NCBI GenBank assembly: GCA_907164885.2 | Contig: OU015501.1 | Span: 20,176,631-20,240,630, forward strand | DNA length: 64,000 nucleotides | From: Dolomedes plantarius | Lineage: Eukaryota > Arthropoda > Arachnida > Araneae > Dolomedidae | Reading direction: 5' to 3' | Shown: in pieces, positions 10,546 through 22,693 of the stretch | Layout: each line of letters begins with the position of its first letter | Position numbering within the stretch: the stretch's first letter is position 1 | Program-made: the position numbers and the translations under genes | The notes under the pieces: generated by a model | What the model was told of the DNA's origin: nothing | Database searches by the model: none | What the model saw: the letters and a program-made list of their open reading frames with translations, nothing else

Positions 10546-11310
10546 ACCCATTATGTATTAAAATATCCTCATTATTTTTTTAAAAAATTTGAAATTATTA
10601 TACTCATAGTAAGTTCTTTCCATGTACCTCTAAAATCAGTAATAAAAAAATTAGGTTATTTTGGAAACGCTTATTGAAAATAATAGGTAATGTAGGGGGT
10701 TTAAAACAAAATGCTCATCATACTCTTTAAATCAGAGCTGAGGTATACTACCAATACATATTTAATTTAAAATAGTCGTTATAAAAATAAATAAATAAAA
10801 TAATTGATACAGTCCTTAGATTAGGAGTAGTCAAAGTTGTTATGAAAAGCACTATAACAGAAAAATAGAAAAAGCTTCCAGTTCCCCATAAATTTTGTTA
10901 ATTCAACTATGCATACACACATGCCAAAGTTTTCAAGTAATATGCCTGTTCAGATATGTAACATTTAGGGTAAAAAAAAAATTATACACCAGGTTTCAAA
11001 ATATATTTATAAGTAAAAGAGGAATTTATAAAGTCAGTTATAACAGCCCATTTTCAGTTTGTTTCAGTTAGTTCCTATCACAGTATTGAATATCTGAAAA
11101 TCAAAGAACTAAATAAGGTAAGATTTATATTGTAAAAGTACACTGCAAAAAAAGGAGTTAAGGTAAGAACAAAAAAATCAGAAGAAAAAATTCTAGCATT
11201 GATGTTCATCAAAAAGATTCCCCTCTTCTTCCTCCGTACTGAATGATAAACAGCCTTAAGTATCAAAGCCTATTTGCAAAAGTAAACTACATGAGTGCAT
11301 ATTTTTGGTT
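10546..11310. other. AT-rich intergenic, nothing recognised
   Basis: No gene or repeat supported. Confidence 0.6.
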
Positions 11311-11318
11311 ACTCTAAT

Positions 11319-12560
11319 TCGGGGGTACTCAAATGTGGACTGCATGCGGCCCAAGCTTTCTGTGAGGTCTGAAGCACTCACACTCATTATTGGGCAGGTG
11401 CTTTGTAAATATAGATTTGGAAATGAATGCCTGAAAAATACAAAATTATAGAAAAATGTGTCACCTTCTGCTCACACTGTTTGCTTCAATATATCTTTGT
11501 TATCAAATTATAAAATGAATTATGCAAAGAACGTCTATAGAAATCAGCTTCCTGATTCCTATGTGATGACATATTGTGAGTAGCATGTAGGCAAGTATAA
11601 ACCTGATGTGTCTAAAATGATCAAAAATTTATTTTAACAAAAAAAAATCACACTCATTTTTAAAATAAATGTTTGAATACATTTAGGGTTTGAGTTTATT
11701 CTTTACATTATATATATATATAAAACAGTTCCGTAACTGACTGACATACAACGCACAGACCAAACCGCTGGACCTTAAGTGCTGAAATTCTGCATGGTGA
11801 TTCTTCTTATAGTGTAGGGGTGCACTAAGAAAGATTTTTGAAAAATTCTTCTTAGATTTTTATAAAAATTAATTTTTAAGCTGTATTAGTAACTTTTTTA
11901 AGTTTCCATTTAAAATAATTATTTGAGGGTTATAAAATTTATATCACGTGAAAGATCATAAAATTCCTTTAAAATGAAATATTTTCGTATCTTTATCTCC
12001 ATTTTCTGATTTTTGGTGAATTTTTAAAAATTAATTTTTAGAATTTAATTTATTAATGTTGATCACGCGATTTCTTTTCTGGTACTTTAAATAAATTTAT
12101 CGTCACGTGCATAACAACTAAATAGACAAAAAAATATTTTTCTTTTCTTGCTAATGTGGCAGATGATTGGACATTATCCAAAAAAATATTAAAATAGAGT
12201 TAAAGATATGTTCCTCAAACTGTACTATATTCTTTAGTATGTCCTATTAGATTAATTTGAATATATTCTTCTACATTATTTTGTCTATAAAAATATCCGT
12301 TATTTTTTTATAAATATATATATATATATTTTTTTTTACATCAATTGCATACATGATCGTTGTATTTATTATAAATATATTTATACATATTTTTGGCATT
12401 AATTGCATACATTGACCATTGTATTTAATTTGAATGTACTCCGTAGCGAAGTACAGGTTTTCTGCTTGTTAGATTATAAGGTAGAGTGTACTATGCTGCA
12501 GCCTGCGTAATGTAGCAAACATATGCATGCGGCCTGACAGAAAAAAGGTTGACTTTGGCT
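11319..12560. mobile_element. Possible hAT MITE hosting a Helitron
   Basis: Both ends carry hAT-like text (GACTGCATGCGGCCC on the left; ATGCATGCGGCCTGACAG in reverse sense on the right) and are bordered by ACTCTAAT (11311-11318) and GCTCTAAT (12561-12568), 7 of 8 bases alike, as an aged 8 bp target duplication would be. The outermost TIR bases are poorly matched. The Helitron at about 11712-12468 fills most of the inside. Confidence 0.4.
11712..12468 (+). mobile_element. Non-autonomous Helitron, decayed
   Basis: The left end resembles Helitron starts (TATATATATATAAAACAG followed by a CTGACTGACATAC run and an ACCGCTGGACC-like block). The right end has the perfect stem GTACT-CCGTAGCGA-AGTAC, then ten bases later CTTG-T, one change from the canonical CTAG-T. 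No coding remains. The 5' TC dinucleotide is not identifiable. Confidence 0.6.
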
Positions 12561-12568
12561 GCTCTAAT

Positions 12569-13255
12569 CTCTCATTCAGAAAGGCTGTTGCCATCTTATT
12601 AAAGCTCATGGGAAATGTAAACGACTTTAATGAAATATCAAAATACTGCTGTAAGAAATAATAAAGTGACAGAACTATCAAACACTAATTGCTATATTTA
12701 CAAATATAAATTTATTCAAGATATATCAACATTCAGCATTTCTTAAAAATGGTGAAAAACTAATATTCATGTTATATGGTATGTCACTAATTCAATTGAC
12801 TCATTCCAAAATGATTTATTCAAAAATACTAAGAAAAAATACAATGAAGAATCATTGATATATTACTGTAGGGACACAAGAACACACATCGTTCTAAAAA
12901 TATTATAATCATTAATCAAACCAGGAAGACCAAAAGATATTCTCTCCATTATAACCAGCAGTACAATTAAACACAAAAATGTGTAGCATCAGTCACAAAG
13001 ATTTCAGTTCACAAAAGCATCAAATTTTTTACTTTGAAAATAAATCTCATAAAATTTTTTTAAAAAATAGAACCCTATATTTTAAATTCTATTAAAACAT
13101 AGTTTCTTTTTATAAGAAAACTTATTCAGATAAAGTTTTTATCAGTAAAATTTTACAGGAGGTAGTATCATTGGGTGAGAATAACCAGCACATTTCATAC
13201 ATGTTCAACAGAAAGTCTTAAAATTATGCGAGCTCTAACAGGAAACTTGTTGAAA
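12569..13255. other. AT-rich intergenic, nothing recognised
   Basis: No feature supported. Confidence 0.55.
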
Positions 13256-13510
13256 CAGAAACAGTTAATAAGCCAGCTTCTTCATAATCCACAATCAAAT
13301 AAAATGAACGATGCCAACTGTTTTGATCTAATTAATAGATCATCATCAGCCTGAGGAGTATTGGTGTAATTATTACTATGAATTGTTCATAGTGAATACA
13401 CAGCAATGCTCTTCAGCCTGATATTGATCTAATAATTAGATCAAAACAATTGTCTCCATCCTATTTATTTGATTGTGTATTATTGAGAAGCTACCTTTTA
13501 ACTGTTTATG
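13256..13510. repeat. Inverted-repeat (MITE-like) element
   Basis: The two halves are imperfect reverse complements over about 100 bp: AAACAGTTAATAAGCC, AGCTTCTTCATAATCCACAA, GTTTTGATCTAATTAATAGA and CATCAGCCTGAG on the left are mirrored at 13417-13510. A hAT-like end (CCGACCCCTG, 13564-13573) lies just outside on the right, so it may be the core of a larger hAT-type MITE whose left end I could not find. Confidence 0.55.
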
Positions 13511-13573
13511 TGAGGTCCTCAAGGAAAGAGCTGCTAAACTGACAGGGCACCATGTTGCCGACCCCTGGACTAA

Positions 13574-14339
13574 GGAATACTGAATGAAAAATAAACTTTT
13601 TCTAAATTTCGTTAGTATGATAAAATGCTTTTATACAAAATAAATGGATTATTCTTCATGTTTCAAAATGAAATTAGCTAGAAAATATGATAACAGTAGT
13701 TTATTTATTTTGCAACATCAAAAACTTTTGATAATTTTAAGCTAAAAGAATCAATTTCTGTAAAATATTCACCTATAAATTGGTTATTATTCTTAAAACA
13801 GTACAACTGGAAGAAATATACATACTATTAAAAAAAAATCAGATCATGATAGGAAATGCAGATATCAATCTACTAAATACAAACATTTCACAGATACATT
13901 TTGCTTTAACTAATTCACTATTACATTCTCTCCAAGTTTTATCAAAAGTGTTTAATTTTTAAACATATATAATATTTTTAAACAAATATTTTGTTAATAT
14001 CTATCTAATAAAATCTTAATTAAAAAATCATTAATATAAAATGAAATATCTGATCAATAATATATAAATTAACTGTGAGTTTAAATGCAAAAACTTAAGT
14101 TTCTAAAAATCAAGTATCCACCATTAGTCTTAATCAGAACTTTTGTTTTCAACAAATATTTCAGTTATTTTAAAAATAATTCTTAGTGCCATATGAATAT
14201 CGAAGGAATATAGTAATCCCTCTTTGTAAGTATATTAAGTTTAAAATCCAAGATTAAAAATGCCTCCATTCCTTTATATTTAACTAATCAAACTTTTAAA
14301 AAGCATGCCAGTATCTGAAATTTCATTTGAGACATGATG

Positions 14340-14370
<31 letters not shown>

Positions 14371-14519
14371 GACATTCGACTTCAGTCATGTAATCAAATT
14401 TTGGAGCACTGGAAAATAATACTGAATCCTCATGTTGAAGTTTTTGAAATTTTTGTATAGAGTAAAATAGCATGTTCTTTCACTTTATAGCCTTCAACAT
14501 AAAGTCTGCAAAATCTGAT
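13574..14519. other. AT-rich intergenic with a (TA)n microsatellite
   Basis: A short TA-dinucleotide run lies at about 14345-14370; otherwise nothing recognised. Confidence 0.6.
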
Positions 14520-17337
14520 AATGGGAAAGAGAAAGGGACACTTTTTACTAATATTAAATCCTGTTATCAGATTATCAAGTGAGTCTAATAAGTTTAAGCA
14601 TTCTTTCTCACCCAGAGTTTTTTCAAATTTTAGACTTGTATCATATGCTTTTTGAACAGCTTCCTTCTCAGTAAATTGGCGCTGCCTAGATTTTGATTTC
14701 TGATACTTAACTGTAAGTTTATTGGAACGTGAGTTGGCTGAAGGTGAAAAGTTAGCAACAGCACAGTTCTGAGACGATTCTTAGCATTCTGTTGAGTAAG
14801 AGGGGCATTGGGTTATAAAGGTTTCATTAGCAACTTGAGAAGTATTAGAACATAGATCTTTTAACTCACTGTTAAGTTCACAGCTATTTGCTGTACATGA
14901 TTTTTTATTTGATTTGTCAGTTGATTCAGCATTTTTCAGCAACTATATACTTGTATTATCATCTGTTTTGCTCACTAAGGTCCCGTTATCACATTTATTA
15001 GAACTGGTAGAATTCAGAAGTTTTGACCTTTTTTTGGTACTGACAGTTAAATTAGGATTATTTATGGAAAGTATTTTTTCCGTGTATCGCATTTTCTTTT
15101 TAAAGTCATACTTCTCCTTCTTTTTACGTTCTTTTTCTTCAATTTTGGCTTTGTAACGTTCAAGTAATTTTTCCTGTTTGCTTCTATTATTAACTAGATC
15201 AGATTTACTTGAATTTCTGACTAGATTAGAATTACCAGATTTGCTAACTATATCAGATTTACTAGATATAATTTGCATGCAATTTTCATTATGTAAGCTA
15301 TTAACTCAGTTTTTTTGTTGCAGTAAGTTTTTCTCAGTTTGACTCGTAGTATTTATTGATATGATTGCATTAACAGTTACAATTTTGAGTTCTGAGGTAT
15401 TTCAGACTGATCTGCAATATTTGAGTCAGATGTTACTGAAAATACTTGGGGAGATATAGATATTTGGCTTGGATTAGCACTTTTTACTTCTACTGTTCTG
15501 TCTTTCTCTGTTATTTACTTGTTAAAGAAGCTTTATTTAAATCTTTATTCAAACCAGAAGACTCTTGTGAAATGTTTGTAGAAAGGTGTTCAGACTTAGC
15601 AATATTCAACGATTCTAAATTTTGATGATTCAATGATTGTGATTCTAAAGTTTGCCTTTGCATTTTTTGCATTAATTCTGGTGTTACTTTAATAAGAGTA
15701 AAATCTTTAACAACTTTTTTCTCAAGTGTACCTTCTTTAGACTCAAGTTCATTCAAATCATTTCCATTTGATTTCTCGTCAGGTTTCATGTTGATCAAGT
15801 TACATTTGTCACTAATATCTTTAGACATTGTAGATAATGAAGCTATATTACTACTTGTATTTGATTCTTCCACATTTAAATTTTCAACATTTTGTGGGGT
15901 TTGGTCACATCTATTCTGAGGTAATCCATAACTGTTTGTTTTAACAGTTAATTTAGCCTCTGCATTATTGACATTAGGGTCAATAGACATAGCTTTCATT
16001 CTTCTATAATAGTTTTAATTTTATTTATACCTTGTTTTGGATCAACATACAAAACTGTCTATCAACTGGAGGAGATGTTTGTACGTAAGGCATAGTAATT
16101 GGGGTGGAAGATGATGAAACAAATAAAGGCTTTTCAACAGCAACTTTAGTTTTATTAGCTGGAGAATTATGATTTTGAGGTGGTTTTCTAGGCAGCTGTG
16201 AGCTGCTAGCTGTTACCTTTGCACTTAAATTCTCGCTACTAGTTAGGTCTGGTTTACTTGAAGCATTTAACTTAGCACCACCAATATTTGTTACATTAAA
16301 TTTTTCTGATACAATGCTTACTTTATCACATCGGTGAAAATTTGATGACTGTAAGCCAGTAGATGTAGCAGTCACATCTAAATTATTCTCACAAAGCTTT
16401 TTTTGATTTAAAGTCCTCGATAACTTTGAGGGACTAGAATCAGTAATAACTGAAGAATTCTTTGCTGTAACTTTTGTTTTCTTCTTATCTTTCTCTAATA
16501 TTCTATTACTTGAAGATGTGGTTTGGGAACTACTAAAAACATTTTTATAACCCATTTTTTCATTTTTAGAGGTGTCTTGAGTGCAAACATTCCCTTTTTC
16601 TACATAACTTTATAAATATGCTCAGGAATTTTTTCCTTCGCAATAAGTAACTTTTATAAAAAAAATTTTTTGATACTGCACCAGAATTGGTTGGAGATGA
16701 TGATGTAAATGATGGCTTCTCTGCAACAGTCTTTATTTTATTAACTGTTTCCGGTCCTAGAGGCTGTTCTAGATTTTCTGAATTTCCAGATGCTATAGCA
16801 GTGACTTCATCAGAATTTTTTCGCCTGCGTTTCGTTTCTGGTTCATTGTTAAAAAATTCTTTTACCCTAACAACTCGCCCACTTCTGGTTTTAGTTATCT
16901 TTTTAAATGGTTGGTAATCCTCAAAAAAAATCATAATCCTCAGCAGAAAAGTCATCAATATCTTTGGATTCTAAGATGTCGTTAAAGTGAACGGTCTTCT
17001 TTTTTTCTTTGACACTTGATTTATTTATTGGTTCAGGAATAATGTGACACTGCATATGTTGCTCCAGTTGGTACTTTTGTAAAAATTTCTTGGTGCATTG
17101 ATTGCAGTCAAATGTATTAGCAACCTCCTTATGAGTAACATAATGCTCATCTAATTGCTTCACATCATAAAAACCTTTATTACATATATTACAACTTTAA
17201 AAAAAATGTTTCCGATTAGACATATGATCAATCCATTTACATGTCATCGAAAACCGTTGTTTACATATTCCACATTCTAAACGATTAGAAGGTAGCGATT
17301 TCTCTTTTCGTTTTACTAATTTCGATTTGGGAGCCAT
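14520..17337 (-). pseudogene. C2H2 zinc-finger protein, intron-less frameshifted copy
   Basis: Reading from ATG at 17337: a basic start (MAPKSKLVKRKEKS), then zinc fingers LECGICKQRFSM...H...H, SCNICNKGFYDVKQLDEHY and FDCNQCTKKFLQKYQLEQHM, then an acidic linker ending DDFSAEDYDFF, then ITKTRSGRVVRVKEFF and a long Ser/Thr/Asn/Lys-rich tail. The tail ends with a helical block (SRQRQFTEKEAVQKAYDTSL, LKFEKTLGEKECLNLLDSLD). An in-frame TAA splits finger 2, a T-run indel shifts frame after DYDFF, and at least three more shifts follow. No splice sites interrupt the ~2.8 kb. Best read as a decayed retrocopy of a nuclear zinc-finger gene; the family is not recognised with certainty. A real gene carrying assembly errors is the alternative. 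Confidence 0.7.
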
Positions 17338-18341
17338 AACTGTATTTCAAATTATTGAAATACTCAATGTATTTTTTCTATGAACTCTATTTACACTCGT
17401 GATCTATCGGCATCTACAAAGTATTAGAAAGAACCGCAACTTTACCTCTCGAGCGCACGTAAATAAGTACTTCACAGACACACATCATTATCGTAACGAT
17501 ACATCGTAATGTATTGAAAAGCGACAAATAGCACACAAATATTCAATAACAGCTTTGATTATCGTAGGGTAACACTTTGATCATCACATAAAACGTAAAT
17601 TTTCTCAATACGTTTCAATACACACTATCATACAATAAACAAACATCGCAGAGTTACTATAAGCAACAGAGTCAAATTCAAATTAATCGATACACTGTAA
17701 TCGAAAAGATTAGAGAATTGTGTTTTATGACATATCACAAATAAAACGGCGATTTAATATTTATCATTCACAGTTTAAAATACTTTATGCATTTAATTCT
17801 TGCCACAATTTTTTTCATAAAAATTGACAAGGCACTCCAAAATGAACTCCCAAGAACTTTTTGAAAAATGCTACAGATTTTGCGGAGATTTATAGATAAT
17901 GTTTACAATAATCATATATTTCAAAACTGTATGAATTTATTTACTTTAAGTATCTTTACCACAAAAATTATCCAAGTTTTTCAAAATTCATCTTCACTAC
18001 TCCAAAGGAATGAACCCAGGTACCCGCGCTACGTCACCAAATTGGTTTTCCAACAACCGTAGACAAAGTCAAGTTTAATTGTATTTCGTTCAAAACTTGT
18101 CGATTCATTACGTTTATTATGAGAAAAAAAAGTCCACCTGTCAAATCCAAAAACTCTTGGGAAATTAGAATTGTTAAACATTTTTACATCTTTTTAGGGT
18201 TACTATTTTAATTCAGACTACATTTTAGGGTTTTAAGAAATATTTCTTGATTCGAGTTACCTCTAAAGAACCCGATAGCTTGTATAGTGCTGGACCTCAC
18301 ATCTCGTAAACTGAGGATGGAAATACGTTATGTGTTTACGT
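17338..18341. other. Upstream flank of zinc-finger copy, no gene seen
   Basis: AT-rich, with several ATCGTAACGATAC-like short palindromes at 17489-17512. No promoter could be assigned. Confidence 0.5.
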
Positions 18342-18389
18342 AACGTTAGACAAAGCGTAACGTATTTACTTAACGCTTTGTCTAACGTT
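18342..18389. repeat. Perfect 17 bp hairpin
   Basis: AACGTTAGACAAAGCGT (18342-18358) is the exact reverse complement of 18373-18389, with a 14 base loop. ACGTTATGTG is repeated on either side of it (about 18326 and 18411). Confidence 0.85.
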
Positions 18390-18439
18390 AGAAACAAGAA
18401 CATCTTAGATACGTTATGTGTTTTATCCTACTAACAACT

Positions 18440-18475
18440 AACTAGTTTTCAGGCATCGGTGCCTGAAAACTAGTT
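18440..18475. repeat. Perfect 16 bp hairpin
   Basis: AACTAGTTTTCAGGCA and its exact reverse complement, separated by the four-base loop TCGG. It lies 50 bp beyond the previous hairpin and 170 bp before the Tc1 element. Confidence 0.9.
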
Positions 18476-18645
18476 GTGGCGGGTTAACCGTGTGCAACGT
18501 GTTTGCGGTTTTCCTACTAAGCTAAAATAGGAGACATAACCCATTGGAGAGCGTAATACTTTTCTTATTTTAGATAATTTCGATAATAAAAGTACATATC
18601 GCCAAATTATAATCATCTTCCCGACTTCTCTCGTTATAGCACATA

Positions 18646-20050
18646 CACTGCTGGCCACTGTAAATGCAACACCCTGAAGGAAACATGCAAATAACATGAA
18701 ATTTACAACATGCATTAGTGGAGGTGAGATATGCAAATGATTAGAATTAGACGCACATCACGCGCGCCTGTGGCGCCACTTCAAAGCGCTATTTAAGGCT
18801 TGGAGATTTCGACGATTTCAAGTTCGGCAATTGTGTTTTTCTTGTGGTTTTTTCAAAAAAAAAAACGATCAATTATGCCTCGTCGAAAACAGCGATCATC
18901 TTTTGATCAAGTATCCGAGTTCGACAGAGGAAGGATAGTGGCCTACCGAGATTGTGGATTATCTTTCAGGGAAATCGGTAGTCGTGTTGGACGAAACCAA
19001 ACAACTGTAATGCGGATATGTGATCGTTGGATGCAGAAAGGTACGACGGACCGGCGTGTTCGATCGCATCCACCTCAGCGCACCACTTCACGTGATGACA
19101 GGCAAATTGTGCACATGGCAGTGACGGATCGCTCAGTTACATCACGAACCATAGCACAGCACATGCAGTCTGTAACGCATCATCCAGTGTCTGCGCGTAC
19201 CATTCGACGCCGTTTACAGCAGAGTGGTCTGTCCGCAAAACGTCCATTGCTTTGTCTACCCTTGACGCAGAACCACAGACGTCTCCGCCGCCAATGATGC
19301 GATGACAGAAGGATGTGGACGGCAGAATGGAATGAAATTGTCTTTACTGACGAGTCACGCTTCTGTCTGCAACACCACGATGGTCGCATTCGAGTCTGGA
19401 GACACCGTGAAGAGAGGATGCTGAACAGCTGCGTTATGCTCCGCCACACTGGTCCTGCACCGGGTATTATGGTATGGGGCGGTATTGGATATCACTCTCG
19501 CACACCTCTAGTACGCATTGCCGGTACTTTAAACAGCCAGCGCTACATCTCCGAGGTTTGGAGCCAGTTGTCCTTCTTTACCTCCAGGGCTTGCCCACAG
19601 CCATATTTCAACAGGATAATGCGCGACCACACGTGGCACGCATTGTCCAACGGTTCTTCGTCAATCGCCAGATTGAATTGCTTCCCTGGCCGCCTCGCTC
19701 TCCGGATCTTTCGCAGATAGAAAACATGTGGTCCATGGTTGCTCTACGATTGACCCAGATTCCATCCCCAGCTGCCACAGCAGATCAACTTTGGCAACGT
19801 GTGGAAGATGCTTGGTCTGCTGTACCCCAAGAACTCATCCAAAGTCTCTTTGAATCAATGTCGAGGCGTGTGGCAGCGGTGATGTCCAACAATGGCGGCT
19901 ACTCTGGCTACTGATTTTGGCAGGAACCACACTTCACAGAAGTCTATAAATTTAATCATTTGATACTTGGTCAACATGTTATCTACAAAATAAATTTTGT
20001 TGTGATATCTCTTGTCTTTCTTGGTGTTGCAATTTGGGTAGCCAGCAGTG
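18646..20050 (+). mobile_element. Tc1-like transposon 1 (DD34E)
   Basis: The ends CACTGCTGGCCACTG and (reverse) CACTGCTGGCTACCC, followed on both sides by an AAATTGCAACACC-like block, form ~30 bp TIRs flanked by TA on both sides (18644-18645, 20051-20052). A promoter-like GCTATTTAAGG lies before the transposase, and the subterminal region has the octamer ATGCAAAT. Length is about 1.4 kb, normal for Tc1 elements. Confidence 0.95.
18874..19914 (+). pseudogene. Tc1 transposase 1, one nonsense and one frameshift
   Basis: Starts MPRRKQRSSF. Paired-like DNA-binding part: DRGRIVAYRDCGLSFREIGS (HTH 1), then a second HTH around SARTIRRRLQQSGLSAKRPL. Catalytic Asp in FTDESRF, second Asp in IFQQDNARPH, Glu in DLSQIENMW; 34 residues separate the last two, hence DD34E. 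Ends GGYSGY with a TGA stop. A TGA at 19295-19297, where relatives have Trp, splits the frame, and a frameshift near 19560-19600 moves the C-terminal part. The open frame upstream of 18874 is not part of the usual protein. Confidence 0.9.
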
Positions 20051-20904
20051 TACTTATTTTTGTATCTGTAGACCCTCAATGTAGATTGTAATGTAATATA
20101 TCTTTAGAAGGTACAACCCGTCTTCTTCAGAGCAGTATTACATTCTTCTTATTTTTCTCTCTCTCTCTCTTTTTAACAAGAATATCTGAACAAGTGAAAA
20201 TAAAGAACGTTTGAAAATACTCCTGACCTGATACTGCTGTTCAGTATCGAAATATTTGAATGGACGTATATGAAATGCATGATTTTGATTAATGCTAATC
20301 ATGATTTGAAATAGAGAAAAATTGTAATTATAATCGGAATTTACTCATTAAAAATAAAAGGCTATGTAATAAAGAAATCCTGAAACGTATTATAGGTAAT
20401 AAGGCACATTTTCATTAGTATTCATGAGTAATATAATAATATAATTCATACAGATTCATGGCTATAAAATAAAAATTAAATTAAAAAATAAAAATTAAAT
20501 TTTAAAACACATTTTGCCGAGTTTACCTAAATATTTAGTATTTTATACATAAATGTTGACAATATAGGTGAGAATCATCGTTGCTTATATACATATATAT
20601 GACAAGATTATATCCGAGATTGACAATTATTATCGTTAATAGAGCAGCAAAACTCACCAGATTTAGATCATATTGAACTATCCCGGATAATGACCTGCTT
20701 TGTTTGGGTAATGGCATCATAAATACTCTTCGCTTTTTCAGGAACTCTCCTTCAAAAAAGTTTTAGAGGATGCAAACTTATACATTGTACTCACGATTAT
20801 CCGTGTGCTGATTATCAGTGCTCAAAAAATCTGAAATCTTCGTCCAAAATAGTACCTATATATTCTAATAAAGACTGCTTGAGATTTCTGCCGATATACA
20901 TATA
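20051..20904. other. AT-rich intergenic, nothing recognised
   Basis: No gene or repeat supported; a CT-rich microsatellite lies near 20155-20172. Confidence 0.6.
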
Positions 20905-22693
20905 CCGGGTGGCCATAGTTAAACTGACAGTGCTCACAGGGTTCTGTAGCGCGATCTATTTGCGAGAATGACGCCACATTTTGTAGGAAGATTAAACAAG
21001 ACAGGGGACGAAGGATTCCGCGAAAAAATAAATTCCCCTAGCGCAAAAGTCACCGCTAGGGGAATATTTGTCGCTGTGTAATAGAAAATAGTGTTAACAA
21101 ATGCAAATCAATACGGAAATTGCCTTTTATTTTGCATTCAAATGAGGTTCAATGTGGCTGCCGTTGTTGTGGACCACATATTGCATTCTGTGCACAGTAT
21201 GCACAACAGCAGAAAGTAACATGACTGCAGGAATCTCCCGTACAGTCCGTGATATGTTATCCTTCAACGTAGCCAGGTCCTGGACCACTCTTTGATAGAC
21301 CTTGAACTTAAGGTAACCCCATAGCCAGAAGTCGCATGGGGTAAGATCAGGCGACCGAGGTGGCCATGCAGTTGGAAAGTAGCGGCTAATGAATCTTTCT
21401 GTTGTGAATTTCTGTCGTAGCAGCTGTTGCACCCGTACAGCAACGTGTGGAGGGGCTCCATCTTGCATGAAATGATTTCCCCCAGGCATTGTCTTTGCTG
21501 AAGTGCCGGAATGACAAAGCTGTTCAACATGTGGCGATATTTCTCTCCGGTAACAGAACAGGTTTCCGGTCCTGTCGGGGTAATGTTCTCATAGCAGAAT
21601 GGACCTACGATAAATTCCGCTGTGAACCCACACCAAACAGTTACCTTTGGTGAATGTAAGGGAATTTCTGTGACTGCATGTGGTGATTTGTCATCTCAAA
21701 TTCGGCAGTTCTGGGCATTCACAGTTCCATGCAGGTAAAAGTGGACCTCGTCTCCCCATAAGATTTTCCACGGCCAAGCATCATCCACCTCCATTCTGGC
21801 AAGAAAGGTGAGAGCAAAAGTCAATCGCTTATCATGGTCGGGGTGCAGTAACTCCTGTACACGGCTGATCTTATACGGATAGAAGTTGATAATCTTTCGT
21901 AAGATTTTCCATACCGTACTGTAAGGCATATCCATATTCCGAGCTAATCCACGAGCGCTAGAGGTGGCAGCAATATTGTCTGGTCCTCTGTCGACAATCG
22001 CCGTGCTTCGATTGTATCCTGTGGTACAGGTTTTCGTCCTCTGCCTGACTGAACCTTCAGAGAACCTGTTTTCTCAAACGTCGCAACCATTGCTTTTAGC
22101 CCATTAACTGACACAGGACCGTTACCTTTACGAATTTTTTTGTGCGTTCTAAAAGCACGAAGAGCGGCTGACGCGTTGCACTGGTTGAGGTAAAAGAATT
22201 TGACCAGTAACGCACGCTCGACTAAAGAAGGAGACATTGCACATAAACTTTCAATCCGATTGATTCGAAACGTAACACATTGCCTTTTAAAACCCAAGCA
22301 GCTGGCACTGTGCCAATGGATGTAACGTGAAATTTGAATAAAGAACTTCTGCTCAGCGTACGTGATATTGCAGATCACGAGACTTTATCGGTGTTTATGT
22401 AGATTTTACGCTTTTTTAAAAGTGTTGCCATATTGCACTTGAACTAAATAAGAAAATGTGCATAATAAAAGGTAATTTTATTCCGTATTAATTTGCATTT
22501 GTTAACACTCTATTTTCTATTACACAGCGCCAAATATTCCCCTAGCGGTGACTTTTGGAACTAATTTATTTTTTCGCGGAATCCTTCGTCCCCCCGTCTC
22601 GTTTAATCTTCCTACAAAATGTGGCGTCATTCTCGCAAATAGATCGCGCTACAGAACACTGTGAGCACTGTCAGTTTAATTATGGCCACCCGG
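20905..22693 (-). mobile_element. Mariner-like transposon with ~210 bp TIRs
   Basis: Ends CCGGGTGGCCATAGTTAAAC (left) and its near-perfect reverse complement (right) are flanked by TA on both sides (20903-20904, 22694-22695). The inverted similarity runs for about 210 bp (20905-21115 and about 22485-22693), long for this superfamily. The left TIR contains a hairpin, TTCCCCTAGCG with its complement at 21054-21064, that is partly lost from the right TIR. Confidence 0.9.
21127..22237 (-). pseudogene. Mariner-like transposase, DDxD type
   Basis: From ATG at 22237: MSPSLVERALLVKFFYLNQC, an HTH of the DUF4817 kind common in such transposases, then KTGSLKVQSGRGRKPV and a second HTH (MDMPYSTVWKILRKI). 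Catalytic region: ILWGDEVHFYLHG (first Asp), FMQDGAPPHVAVRV (second Asp), SPDLTPCDFWLWGYLK (third, an Asp rather than Glu). I count 42 residues between the last two Asp, longer than the 34 of classical mariner. Frames change near 21940 and 21500, and a stop splits the middle. The C-terminus ends HIEPHLNAK. Dead copy, all core motifs present. Confidence 0.85.
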
